Shown in pieces: positions 11,279 to 22,470 of a stretch of DNA of 64,000 nucleotides. The notes beneath the pieces are model-generated. The model ran no database searches and had not been told where the DNA came from. It saw nothing but the letters and a program-made list of their open reading frames with translations. The position numbers and the translations under genes were made by a program. Numbering within the stretch: the first letter of the stretch is position 1; each line of letters begins with the position of its first letter. Source of the stretch: Diaporthe sp. PMI_573. Its lineage: Eukaryota > Ascomycota > Sordariomycetes > Diaporthales > Diaporthaceae. Location: assembly GCA_021399435.1 (NCBI GenBank), contig JAJTUP010000009.1, forward strand, positions 930,001 through 994,000, read 5' to 3'.

Positions 11279-12463
11279 ATGGAGCCAAGTCGGTCTTCAG
11301 TTGGCGTCGCCGACGTTCCCATCAAGAGACCGCCAGAGGACGAAGAGCCATTCGATCCAAGCAGGGCTTCTCCAAAGCGACAGACCATGCAGCCCCCGGT
11401 TGCTGCCAATGGGCAGAACAACCCGTTCAATAACCCGTCAACTGAGGGCATGGACCATCGATTGATTGGCATGACTCCAGGCGAGCTGATCACGATCATC
11501 CTGTCGATGCGATCCTCCCACGAGCAACAGGTTTCCGAGCTACAGAATCGATACGAGGCCGCCAGCCGTCAGTTGGAACAGCTTACCCACACCCTGAACG
11601 GCCATTTTGCCTCGCAGATTGCCGCGCTCCAATCTGTCCAACAGGTCGGTCTGTTCGGTATTCGGGGGATTTTGGCCAAGCTGACAAAGTGCGATCGATC
11701 CCAGAGCGTTGCCTCCATCTCGGCCTCGGAACAAACCAGATCTTTGTCTTCCACAATTGCGGCAGTTCCCAATGCCACGAACGGAGGCCTTGCGCTGCCA
11801 CCAACGAATCCATCCTTTTCGGCTCCACGACAAACGCCCGTGCCCCCGATCGTGGCCGCCCCGCCATCTACACCTACCGCAAACAATCTGAGAACTACCT
11901 CGACTCCCCGAAGCGCGCGCTTCGAGGCCCCGTCTGTCGCCGCTTTCACTCCTTCCCGGACCGCCACCAGCGCGTCTGTCGAGCCACAAGACAAGAAAGA
12001 TCTCAAGATCACGCAGTCCGACACCCCGAACCAGCCACCCACCGTCGAGGCAAGCCACCTCGACACGGCCTGGGAGGCCTGGGAGGAGTTCCGCTACGGC
12101 CGCAACGGCAACCCGTCGCTAGAGACCCTTGATGCCATCTGGGGCCCCAGGTGGCGCCAGGACTTCAAGCTCAGGGAGTTCTACAAGCGGCGCAAGGCGA
12201 TCGCCGACAAGATCAAGCAGTACATGGCGGATGGCATCGACGAGCAGAGCGCAGTCCGGGCGCTGGATACGCAGCGCGGCAAAAGGAAGCTCAACTGGCT
12301 GTCTCTCCGCATCTTGGACGAGCGCAAGGCACAGAAGGAGCAGTACAAGGAGGCGCAGAAGGCTGCGCTCGTAAACAAGGCGGCCTTGCAGAATCTTGGT
12401 AATGCGCCAGCCGCGGCGGCCGGCGCCAATATGTCTCCCCCTCAGACCCAGCACACGCTGTAG
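11279..12463 (+). CDS. Transcription regulator with GCR1_C DNA-binding domain
   Basis: A single-frame gene of 394 residues. Residues about 80-122 (HEQQVSELQNRYEAASRQL onward) form a probable coiled coil, followed by a long Ser/Thr/Pro-rich linker. Residues about 259-335 contain the GCR1_C pattern: TAWEAWEEFRYG, LDAIWGPRWRQD and the basic RRKAIADKIKQYM helix. This domain binds DNA in yeast Gcr1, Hot1 and Msn1, which control glycolytic and stress genes; the target here is unknown. The ATG at 11279 is the first in frame. Bases 11645-11704 (60 nt, CAG/GTCGGT to CCCAG, with a CTGAC branch-like element) have the features of an in-frame intron; removal would give 374 residues and continue the coiled coil smoothly. 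Confidence 0.75.
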   Translation: MEPSRSSVGVADVPIKRPPEDEEPFDPSRASPKRQTMQPPVAANGQNNPFNNPSTEGMDHRLIGMTPGELITIILSMRSSHEQQVSELQNRYEAASRQLEQLTHTLNGHFASQIAALQSVQQVGLFGIRGILAKLTKCDRSQSVASISASEQTRSLSSTIAAVPNATNGGLALPPTNPSFSAPRQTPVPPIVAAPPSTPTANNLRTTSTPRSARFEAPSVAAFTPSRTATSASVEPQDKKDLKITQSDTPNQPPTVEASHLDTAWEAWEEFRYGRNGNPSLETLDAIWGPRWRQDFKLREFYKRRKAIADKIKQYMADGIDEQSAVRALDTQRGKRKLNWLSLRILDERKAQKEQYKEAQKAALVNKAALQNLGNAPAAAAGANMSPPQTQHTL

Positions 12464-12803
12464 AGGCTTTCTGATATCGGTTTGAGGTGAGGCACCAACA
12501 TGCTTTTTTAGTGTTTCTTTTTTGGCGCTGGCGTTTGGGGGCTTATGATTCATGATACCCCAGTCACTCATAGGACACCTTTTACTTTCAATGGACTCTA
12601 TATCCCGCTTCACTGATGTCGTCTCCAACATTTGCTGTCAACAAGAGGAGTCGACATTTCCTACTGTGGGAATTTGTCACTCGTTGTTTAAACTGCGATT
12701 CACTTCTTTTGAGAGACCTTACCACCGAGCAGAGGTCGATGTGCATCTGATCCTGATCGAAATAATTCCCCGAGGGAGACCTACACATGCCGATGGTCTC
12801 ATT
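12464..12803. other. Short gap between convergent genes
   Basis: This holds the 3' ends of the GCR1-domain gene and of the P450. No independent gene is seen; the plus-strand frame running through here is antisense to the P450. Confidence 0.5.
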
Positions 12804-14653
12804 TTAACCCAGCATTTCTCTGGCAATGCGATCAGTCCTGGACGCATCCTCCACCAGAGTAGCTTCGCGACTGGCATCCCTGAACTTGAATATCACGGTA
12901 GGGTCTTCAGGCTCAGCTACAATATCGTCTTTGTATCCCGTCTCGATACTGAGATCAATGCCTCCTGGCGGCGGCAACACGTCGAAGGCCCAGATGGCCT
13001 TGGAGGCAGCCAGCATGACCGTCGTGAAAGCGAACTGCTCTCCCGGACATCGGCGACGACCAAATCCAAAGCAATAAAGCGCACGGCGGCCGCTCCTCTC
13101 CAGGTCTTCCTCTGTCTCAGGATCGTCATTGTCGCGGCGGAGGCCGTATGGGTGCTTGACAAAACGCTCGGGCATGAATTGATCTGGTTGCTCGTAATCC
13201 AGCTCATCACGATTCATAGCCCAGGCATTGGCGATGAAAGTGGTTCCCTTTGGGAAGAAATATTCGCCGTACTGATTGTCCTCGGACAGCGTATGTGGAA
13301 GCGCGCTCGCCGTGACGGGACGCCAGCGAAGGACCTGTTCTCGTCAGCACAAGAAGGCTTTGAATAGAGCTGGAGTATTGTGTCACCTCTGAGATGCAGG
13401 CCTTCAGATAGACAAGCTTTCCCAGCATGTCACCAGTTGGCGGCTTGTTGCCCGCAACTAGGTCGACCTCCTCCTGGGCCTTCTTGAGGACATCAGGAAA
13501 GACAGCAAAGCAACACATCAGGCTCAGAATGGTTGCAGCGGTTGTGTCTGCTGCGGCACCGATGGCAGTCTGGCCGATGTACCCCAGCTCCAAAGGAGCA
13601 AAACTCCGCTCTGGCTTGAGGATGCCTGGCGTATTCTGCTCCCGCAGCAGTCTGGCAATAAGGCCCTCAACGCGGACCGAGGATGGGTCCTTACTCATCT
13701 GTTTGTATTGCTCTTTGCCTGCCTGGTAGAACGCCATCGCACTGGCACGTACCAGTTTTCTAACGTGGCGGGCCTCTTTCTTCCACGTTGCAAATACTTC
13801 AGGGACGTATTTTAATATGGGGAAATAATCGACCAACGGTGCTGAGCCCGGAATGAGAAACCGCAGCATTTCTTCCTGTGAGTGAAGAAATTCATCTGCA
13901 AAGCCCGGTGGCAGGGCTTCAGTGCGCTGGCCGCTCGTGGCCACGAGGGGGACTGCCACAGACCAGGACCGGACCAGATATTTGAAGCTGGACTCGCCGC
14001 GGTGAAGATTCTGGCATAGCGTACTGGCCTCGGCTTCCAGCAATGGAAGTAATCTCTTGATTCCAGCATTGCTGAGGGTGTAGTTGAATGTCTTCCGCCA
14101 TCTTGTGTAGTATTCGTCGTATTGCAAGATAGGCACTGCTGCTTTGTCCTCTGGCTCCGGCCATATGAGTTTTGTGAGGACGTAATTTATTGGTCGGTTG
14201 GAATAAATAGCACCGCGTTTGTCAAATAGCTCATCTGAATCGGTTCAAATTAGTAAGTGACGGACTTGCTACACCAGAACATGAGAATCATGCTTGAAAT
14301 CATCAATATTGGCGAAGACATAACCCGGGCTGTTGAAATAGCCAGGGCCACAAATGGTGGGAAGCTCACATACGGACGATTTTGGGATTGTTAATTATTA
14401 CAAGATTACCAGCCGCCATTTTCAGAGAAAACAAGTCCCCGTACTTTTTTGACCACTCATGGAACTTCAGAAATGGTTTGGATTGAGGCATTTGATGGAG
14501 ATTACCGAGCCCTGGCATGGTAGTAGGGCCGGGCGGGAAGTTTTGTGGTCTTCTGGTCGATAGCACCCATCGAAAGAGAGGCAAAAACAGCAAAAATAGG
14601 AGCACAGAAAGTGCAGTTGAGAGCCCCTGAAACCAATCTCGTGATTCCAACAT
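12804..14653 (-). CDS. Cytochrome P450 monooxygenase
   Basis: Exons 14653-14374, 14234-13387 and 13334-12804 encode 552 residues. An N-terminal membrane anchor lies at about 13-32, followed by the proline-rich hinge PPGP. The I-helix oxygen-binding motif is AAADTTAA near 320-327. The ExxR motif is EVLR at 376-379, formed exactly across the second splice junction. The PERF-type meander is MPERF, and the heme loop is FGFGRRRCPGE with the thiolate ligand at about Cys473. Introns are 14235-14373 (139 nt) and 13335-13386 (52 nt). It is a microsomal class II enzyme that needs NADPH-P450 reductase. The sequence resembles the fungal group annotated as O-methylsterigmatocystin-oxidoreductase-like, but no pathway partners lie nearby, so the substrate is unknown. 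Confidence 0.93.
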
Positions 14654-16526
14654 GTTACGTACTCAAAACACTCTATGACGAGGACTGCTCAAAACTCCAG
14701 ACAAATGGAGCTGGAAATTGGTTGGGTTGAGACAGTCGCTATAACTCGGAGGATACGCACGCATATATGTAAAGATAGTGTACCAAACAACACAGAGCTC
14801 TTAGCCTCTGATTTCTGCACCCATGCTTATAGTGCTGATTACCATCGGATAAGCGCTTTCGCAGACGAATCAGACCGCCTGTAAAGTTCTTGACCCGCAT
14901 ACTTAAGGCGCTACATCATGCAGTAAGCACGATATTTCTCGTTCTTACCGGATTGAGAAGTATGACCGGCTTGACTCTTCGGGTTTTTCATGGCTGTCTA
15001 GATCCTTTTGTGAAGCTGTTTTGACGCATTGTGAATATTCAGTTGATCATATAACGCTCATTGTAATAAACATAAATAAGTCCATGAGTCTGAGCACCTG
15101 TTGCTTCATCGCGCGCAATGGAATACATATCACGACATGCAGCTCACGCTTATGCCCTCGAAAATGGTCCCTCTGGCTGCTTTGGGGTGTATTCATGATT
15201 CGGAATGGCCTGGTAACAAGGTTGAGCGATCCTGCTCGAAAGGCACACTTGAGTCCTTTCCTGTTGGGATTCCTGAGGTAGAGGCAAGCCTGGATACATC
15301 ATGCGTCACATAGGGAAGCACACTCGATCTGTAGATGTTTGACTTTGAATAGGAGCGAATCTTTTCACTAACACTTCCTCCTGAATCTAAATGAGTCCAA
15401 CTGGTCCACTTGTGATCCACCGCATCTGTCCCAAGTCGCCACCTGCTGACCTTCGCGTGTATATATGACTAAAGGGGCTGAGAAAAATTTACACGGTATC
15501 CTAGACAGGGAATTTTCTACAGTTAAGTGTGGGTGGTTTCGTTTTTAACTGGTTTCGTTTTTAATCCGTGTACGTACTCTTCTTAAGCACTATGTAGGCG
15601 GTTCCTTCATACAGTGGTAAACGCTTAAACACCCAGCGTTCAAAAATAAAAAAAAACAATGCCGATAACAGTAGATTTAGAATACGATTGTCTGTAGCAC
15701 TTGGCCCAGAAAACATAGACAGACTTGTGACACCCGCACAGACGAGGCTAGGGAGACCGAAGTTTATCATAACAGAGGACATGGTCCTGAACAAGGCTTC
15801 CCGAATGTGGCTCGGAATTAGTGTGACTACGTCGTAGAAGGCTTCAGGCGCTGTTTCCCGTCTTATGCAACGTCATTGTGGACCGTCTAGTAGTACCCTT
15901 ATTTTCTGGAGGGTGGTCCTGTTGGTCTTGGTCTTGGTCCGCCATTGTTCTTGGTCACGTTTGGATGGGGCGCTGTGGGCTTAGCTGCCGATGCTGATCC
16001 TGCCTGGAATGGTGGCAAGGGCTCATGATATAGCCCCATGGGGGGTTTTCGAGACTGACTGCCTGCGGCTCTTGGGCCACGAAGTGCCACCTCACATCGA
16101 TTCGTTGGGCTGCCTCCTGTCTCCTGCCTGCTGCTGCCTGCGAGCCTTGCATGGGCTGGCTGGATGAGCTGGCAAGCAAGTCAGGAGAAGGGGTGGGTTA
16201 CACACTTTCTACACACACGGCCAGACCACAGCCCGACTTTGCCAGCAAGACGCCGCCACACTTACAGTGCCAGAGCAGAATGATTTTGGTCCGGGCACCT
16301 TCAACGGCGCTGTACCGCCCGACTGGCACATGACCAATGTTTTCCCTCAAAATTTTCACGACACTAACAGAGGTGTCGCCAATGACATTTGGCTGTGGGG
16401 TTTTGCAACCTCATGCTCCGCAACCATTAGATAAATTCCAGCTTGATATGATGCTTGAGTTCAGGTTCGAATATTCCTTCTTTTTAATCCTATTTACAGT
16501 GGGGTAATATACATGAAGTAATCTGC
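14654..16526. other. Gene-free gap upstream of the P450
   Basis: No supported gene. A frame at 15561-15794 on the minus strand is hydrophobic, but short and of low complexity. A 15-base direct repeat sits at 15534-15564. Confidence 0.4.
15534..15564 (+). repeat. Two-copy tandem repeat, period 16
   Basis: TGGTTTCGTTTTTAA occurs at 15534-15548 and again, identical, at 15550-15564, separated by one base. It is a short local duplication in AT-rich sequence with no known role. Confidence 0.7.
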
Positions 16527-17771
16527 CTAGATGTCATCGTTAAGGGGGCTCAGACCTTGGGGGGTACCAAGGCGCATCTCGTAGTAAATCTTCTGTCTCT
16601 CAACCTCGGCACGGTCAGCCATCCACTTGCCGAAAGCAGTGGGGTCAGTTCCGGGCATCTCAAGAATCTGAGGGTACTCGGCAGGCTTGGGAGAATCGGT
16701 GCGGACACCCCAACCACCGCGGATAGCCTGGTACTCGTTGCTGAGGAGGTAGCTGTGAAGGAGCTTGGCGCCCTCCGGGTGTGGCGCGTCCTTGAGGATG
16801 GCCCCCGTCTGCGGCCAGGAGACGAACTTGCCGTCGACGGGGTGGGACACGTTCAGGGGGGCGGCCGGGTTGAAGACGCCCGACGAGGTGAAGCTGGCGG
16901 CCCACTGCGTACCGTTCTGCGAGAACACGGTGCGTGGCGTGCGGGTTCCGCGCACCCAGCGTGGGTTTTGGGCGATGAGCTTGTCCAGCCAGGCGCTGCC
17001 ATACTGCTCTTCACTATCGTGTGAGGGACTGTTAGAAACTGTCGATGTCTAGGCTGGAGGGATTCAGGGCAATAACTAGTACTTACATCAGGGTGAAGGC
17101 AAAGAGGACGGCGTCGTCATCATTGGGATACGTCAAGACGAGCTTGTCCTTGAACTCCGGGCGAAGCCAGTCCTCCCACTCGACAGGGGCCTCAATACCC
17201 GGAAGCTTGGCCGAGTTCCACATACCAGCCCAGGCAATGATAAACATACCATAGTAAGAGGAGGTATCGTTGGGCTTGAACTCGGGCTGGATCTTATCGA
17301 AGCCAAGAGGAGCATAATCCAAGAGGGAGCCCTCAGATGCCCAACGGGGGAAGTTATGGAGGGTCTGGACAATGACGCTGTCGACGTAGACGTTGTTGGC
17401 AGCAATCTGCTCATTCACACGTGTGTCGTGGTACTTGGAGAGGTCGACGGTGACGTTGAGAGTCATGCCGGGAAAACGCTTCTCGAAGTTCGTCTTCAGC
17501 CCATCTTGCCTGCTCCCTGTTAATCATCCGCTAGGGAGCCTAAAGTGTTGCATTCCGGAATATTCCAGAACACAAAGGATCGGGATCTGTACAGGGACAA
17601 GAGTTGTGCTTACGAGTTGCTTTCATCACCGCCGTGCCACAGTGTGACCACACCACCCTCAGCGAGAGCTGCCTTGTGGATCTCGTCAAGAGTACGGTCC
17701 TCCACCTGGACGGCGGCGTTGACCAGGGCTTGGCTGCCCAGCAAAACCAGAGTGAGGAGTGATCGGGCCAT
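16527..17771 (-). CDS. Secreted extracellular solute-binding protein (bacterial ABC-type SBP fold)
   Basis: Exons 17771-17614, 17509-17087 and 17013-16527 encode 355 residues. Residues 1 to about 20 form a signal peptide (MARSLLTLVLLG, cleavage near VNAAV). The body resembles bacterial periplasmic iron(III)/thiamine-type binding proteins. It has an opening beta strand VVTLWHGGDES, a DSVIVQTLHNFPRW segment, WEDWLRPEFKDKLVLTYPNDDDAV at the domain crossover, and a C-terminal helix pair with YLLSNEYQ. In bacteria these deliver a ligand to an ABC importer; fungi lack that importer type, so the role (binding iron or a small molecule outside the cell) is unknown. Introns are 17510-17613 (104 nt; acceptor GAGCAG chosen over an upstream AACAG to keep frame) and 17014-17086 (73 nt). 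The three-exon structure shows it is a settled eukaryotic gene. Confidence 0.85.
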
Positions 17772-20501
17772 GGTGGAAGCCGAAGACTGAAAGAATGACC
17801 GAGTTGGCTGAAGTACAAGAATCCAAACGACTTGCGAATGAAGACGATATCACTCTCCGCGCGTTTTAACATGGCCAGGACTGCGTCCTTTTCAAGGAGA
17901 GCTGGCAACTATTGCGCCACTCTGCCCCTGGCGCTGGCCGCCTCTCTTTACATGCCAAGTTTGGAAAGGGCCCAAGAGGCGCGCGCTGGCTCAAAAAAAT
18001 GTGACCTGTGATTTCACTTCTCCACCGGTGTAGTGTAGATGTGGGTGACTTGCGGCCCAGGGCCCATGTAGCCTGGATCTTTAAAATGAGCTTGAATCAT
18101 TCTCCATGGGGAAGGAGCAGGTTATTATGGGCTGATGGCACTGCTCGTCCGAGCAAAAGAGGGCCCTGGTCGGGTGTTCTCCTGCCAATAGACTGGAGAG
18201 GCAATCATCGCTTAGAAGATCTGGAGCATTCCGGGGCCCAGCAAGGCATCGTGCCGAGGCAGGGATTAATACATGTGGAGAGAGAGTATTCCGACCATCG
18301 GCTAGCATCATGAGCCCTTAAATCACTCTCAACTTTCGAATGTTGAGCGTCGCGGTAGTTCGAACTGCCGTCGGGATTTAAATAATTAAGAATCAGGACT
18401 TGCGTGCATTTTTTTACACGCCGGAAAGTTGGGTCAAGAGGCTGATAGGGGCAGGATCTGCCCCGGCAGTTGTAACCGCTGTGATCTGCCTCTTGAGGCC
18501 AGTACCTGCAGGCAAGTCCCGGTGATCCACAGTTGCGTTGTATTCTGACTGATTAAGTCAACGGGACTGATGTACTATATTAGCAATTCGTCCGATGATG
18601 CAAACAGGGTTGCCAACCCGAGAACCCTATCATCTTTATTCTGACATCACTTGCGTTTATCAGTATGATTCTGTCTTTCCTAGTAAGACAAGAAGCCGTG
18701 CTAATTGAAATGGGGTTACTTGCCTCCTACAATTTCTCCCCATCCAATTAGTACAGTCCAAGACTGGCACTCCGTACAGTGCCGGTTCAGTAAACCATTC
18801 GTTTCTTGTAGCGACGGGTTGACATTCTCAGATGCTCTGATTTGGCCAATCAAGCCCAGAGATATGACACCGGTTCCACCTTCTCAAGTCGATGCACGAT
18901 CCCACACGATGCTGACCGCGGATCAAATCGCTTCTTTGCGAGTAGTAATATATAATGTATTTCATCGATTGGGCCACATGGCGCTGCCGGTGTACACGAA
19001 ACAGCAGCCCAGCAATACTTATTCTGGCCCCGAAAACCGACGTAAGCCTAGGGTACCTCGATTTCAAAGTTGCATCAAACACTAGCGGTACAATATGTAA
19101 AATCCTTAGAAAACAAATGCATTGAATGCAGCCTTGATGGAGTTATAAATGAGTTATTCTTGGGCAGTAGGCAATTTGCATCCCACAAATTGGGTTGGAA
19201 ACCTGGTTTGTTCACAAAGACCCATAGAAGTAAAACGGCATGTAGACACAAAACCATTTCATGACGCACGTTGCAGCCCCTTTGTGGAACCCCGAGGCCT
19301 TCTCCTGGCTGATTGCATTTGTCCAGTTGTATAATCACTTCAGATCCCATCTGGACTCCACCGTTTGTGGCCCGGGAAGCTTTGGATCCGAGTATCAGGC
19401 CGTCCGGTCTCCTCAGTATAAGCCTAGTTGACATACACTTCCAGCAAACAGTTTCTACTACCCTTGGCCAGCAGCTCTTTGCGCACCACCTGCCCCAAAT
19501 GCTCTGCCACATACCACAGAAGCTGCCTCAGGGAGAACAAAGTATATGAACATGTCTCAGTAATCATGTTGGCTACCTAGGTACAATTCTTCTCGTCAAT
19601 AAGTCTTTAAGGTGATGTTGGAGGCATCAAATACTTCTATTAGAGGCACGATTGGTAGCAGAGCAACTGTTAGAGAGGACAGAGTTCTGCTTACCAGAGA
19701 CTCCCGATGCCATGTTTGCCAGGAATGTCACAAAGACTTAAAGCGGATCCAAGTCAAATGCTGCCAAATCATCAGCTGCTCATCTGAGAAGAAACATCTA
19801 GTAGACATCTAGTAGGTGAGAGGGACGAGTTCAGCATTGAAAGAGGGTTTCCGATTCTTCAGGAGGACTCACTGTGTAGGGAAAGGGCCTGCCGTATTAA
19901 TCCATCCAATCTTGTGATACAGTATGCATGTACTTGAACATGACCTTTAAAGCAACCTTCAAGTACCCAGGTTCTAATTTTCAGAAGTATAAATGGTGTA
20001 CGCAATGGACCCAAGACATAAAAGATTAGGGAACATCTGGAGAGGCAACATATCCCTTCCTCAAAGGGGCATTACACACCTGAATAGCAAGAATCCCTCG
20101 TCCAAAAGCCTTACCATATACAGTGTGTACCGATATGCACATTATGGGTTTAAGAGCTTCAAAAATATCTTTGAGATAGCTTTTGAAGTCTGAGCATGCT
20201 GATGCCATATGAACATTTGAAGGGCCTTCCTTAGTGTCCTTGCAGGCCACGATACTTAGATCCATATACTTTTTGGTGAGAAGAATGCCACCCGGTGTCT
20301 GTCCCCCTCGTCCGAGGTACAATTGTGAAAAAACTCAGGTACGTAAGGCGATGAAAAATCGGGAACAGCAAGACACTTGTTGATCTCCGTACGCAAATGG
20401 CTTTCGAAATTTTCAAGGGATGAAGCCAGCCAGCCAGCCAGCAGCCGGGACGGATTCCTTTCCGTGCATAACTTATGTGAAGTAGATAAACAAACGACAC
20501 A
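17772..20501. other. 2.7 kb gap, no gene seen
   Basis: Frames are short and shared between strands, and composition shifts toward AT after about 18300. A perfect TACCTAGGTA palindrome is at 19574-19583. A short CCAG repeat sits at 20425-20444. I see no transposon ends or protein remnants. Confidence 0.4.
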
Positions 20502-22470
20502 TCACCTCCACGTACGCCCTCTCCACTGAATAATCAGCGTCGGAATCACGCAAAACACGACCATCACTATGAAAACTGGTGTCAGATACCATCAAGAGCT
20601 TGTGGAAAGGTGCTGGATGATCGTTATGGGCAGATCCCCGCCTGGGACATCTACCGTAATACGCTGACTTTCAAACCGAACTTCAGAGGTCTTTTGCTCA
20701 AAAAAAATCCTTGCGAGGAAGAAGTCCAGGGTGTGTGACAAGTGGAATAGGATGAACTTACTGGCAACTGAAATACCTGCCGTTTCTCTGTATCCAACCT
20801 CCTCGATACTCTGTGGAAACCTATTCTTTTCGTCAATGGTGTGGCATTCAAAAAGGGACGCTGAGAAGTACATACCAGAAGGGCCCGATGAATCCCCAGA
20901 TCTGACGTACAAACGTTATGAAAACGCCGACGCTCGAGGCATCCTGTCGGTAACAGTCCACAGAGTAGGTCACGAGCACGGTAGTGACGACTTGGTTGCC
21001 AGCTGCCCCAATACCCACTCCGATCAGAGGCGTGACGTTCCACGTGTGGCCTGCATTGTAGAGCTGGACCAGGAATACGACGACTCCGACGACGCACAGC
21101 ACGAAGCCAAAGTAGCTCAGCCACAGCCGGTACTCCGGCTCGGGGCTCCTGCCGCCGAGCTTCTTTCGCCTCATAGACATCCAGAGGTCAGACATGCGGC
21201 CGCCGATCTGCTCGCCGACGATGGTGCCAACAATGACGGAAATCATTTGCAGGCCGTTCTGCTGGGTGTTGAAGCCGAAGAGCTCGGGGAAGAGTTGCGG
21301 GATCTCAACAGTGGTCATTATGCTCGTCCAGAGAAATTCCATGGCGTAGGCGACGGCGGGGAGCATGACGCAGGGGCGGGCTGCGTATACTAGTGGCTCG
21401 ACAAAATCGTACCAGGTCATCGGGGTCTTGTCGATTCGGCGGAAGCTCATGTATTGCTTCTTGAATTCGGACTTGCTCCTTTCGTCTTCGGGTACTTGGC
21501 TGCCGCGAATGTAACGAGATTCTGGGCCAAAGAAGAAGTAGAGGACGAGTTGGACTGCGTTTGTCTGTGCAGACAGACTGTTAGATGTCTCGTGGATAAA
21601 ATAAAATCTCAAAAACGCCACTTACTATCGCGAGGATATAGTAGATCCAGCGGTAACCAACTCTCAGAGCGACGAAGCCAAAGATGAAGGGGGCTACCGG
21701 CACACCCAGCGTCACAAATATAGTCCATATACCCATGTAACGAGCTCTTTCGTCCCTGAAGAATGTCTCAGCCACAACACCAGACCCGATGGCAGCGGCA
21801 GGGCAGATAAAAAAGCCCACGATCGCACGGCAAAGGCACATAGTGGCGTATGAGTGGGCATTAGCGCAACCAATGTTCCCGACTAGACTGCAGATGAGTG
21901 AGATCATGAAGACTGCCGAACATAGTCAGACATTAGCAAGAAACCAATATCGTTTATCGGATGCTGTGAAGAACTGACTGGGTCGGCGACCGTAGCGCTG
22001 AGACAAGGGCCTCCAGATGAGAGGTGCCCCGCCGAGGATGGCAATGACTAAAGACGTGAGGTAGCTGGCGGTCTGAACCTCGATTTCAAGGTCCTCTGCG
22101 ATGTTTACGAAGGCGGCCATGATGGCTGCTGCCGTGAACGTTGCCATCATGGCATGGAAGGCGACCAAGAACAGGTTCGTGACCTTCTTCTTCTGTGACC
22201 AATTGTAGGGGTCTGCATCGCTCATGTCTGGAATGGGATCGAGATCCAGGGTGCCATGCCTGTGGAGGATATATTCGCGATGCTCATCAGAGAGCTCATT
22301 GATTCCGTCCTGCCGGACTTTCGGTCAATGATTGTTCGATCACTTCGATGTAGGACCACCTAGAATCCTCGAGTTAGGCTTACAATGTTCTCCGCCTGTA
22401 TGTCCCGAGGCTGAAGAGCCTCTTCCAACTTGGCCGATGACGGCGCTGATTCCTTTTCTGAGTGGCTCAT
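20502..22470 (-). CDS. MFS transporter, DHA1 drug:H+ antiporter type
   Basis: Six exons: 22470-22384, 22309-21979, 21912-21626, 21564-20876, 20820-20762 and 20566-20502, encoding 505 residues. A hydrophilic N-terminus ends in DADPYNWSQKKK, the usual lead-in of this family. Twelve membrane segments follow, with the loop 2-3 motif SQRYGRRP, and ETFFRDERARYMGIWT before the next helix. GFIGPFWFPQ is made by splicing across exons 4 and 5, and the protein ends QWRGRTWR, typical of the polyamine/multidrug (TPO1-like) group. It probably exports a toxic compound or polyamine at the plasma membrane. Introns are 74, 66, 61, 55 and 195 nt. The last is long, but the frame and the family C-terminus fit without an extra exon. 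The substrate cannot be read from sequence. Confidence 0.9.

Noticed and set aside
12552..13367. A 271-codon plus-strand frame
   Set aside because: It lies antisense to the P450 heme-binding exon and has no domain of its own.
20425..20444. CCAG tandem run as a satellite or CRISPR-like repeat
   Set aside because: Only a few 4-base units; a simple microsatellite with no spacers.
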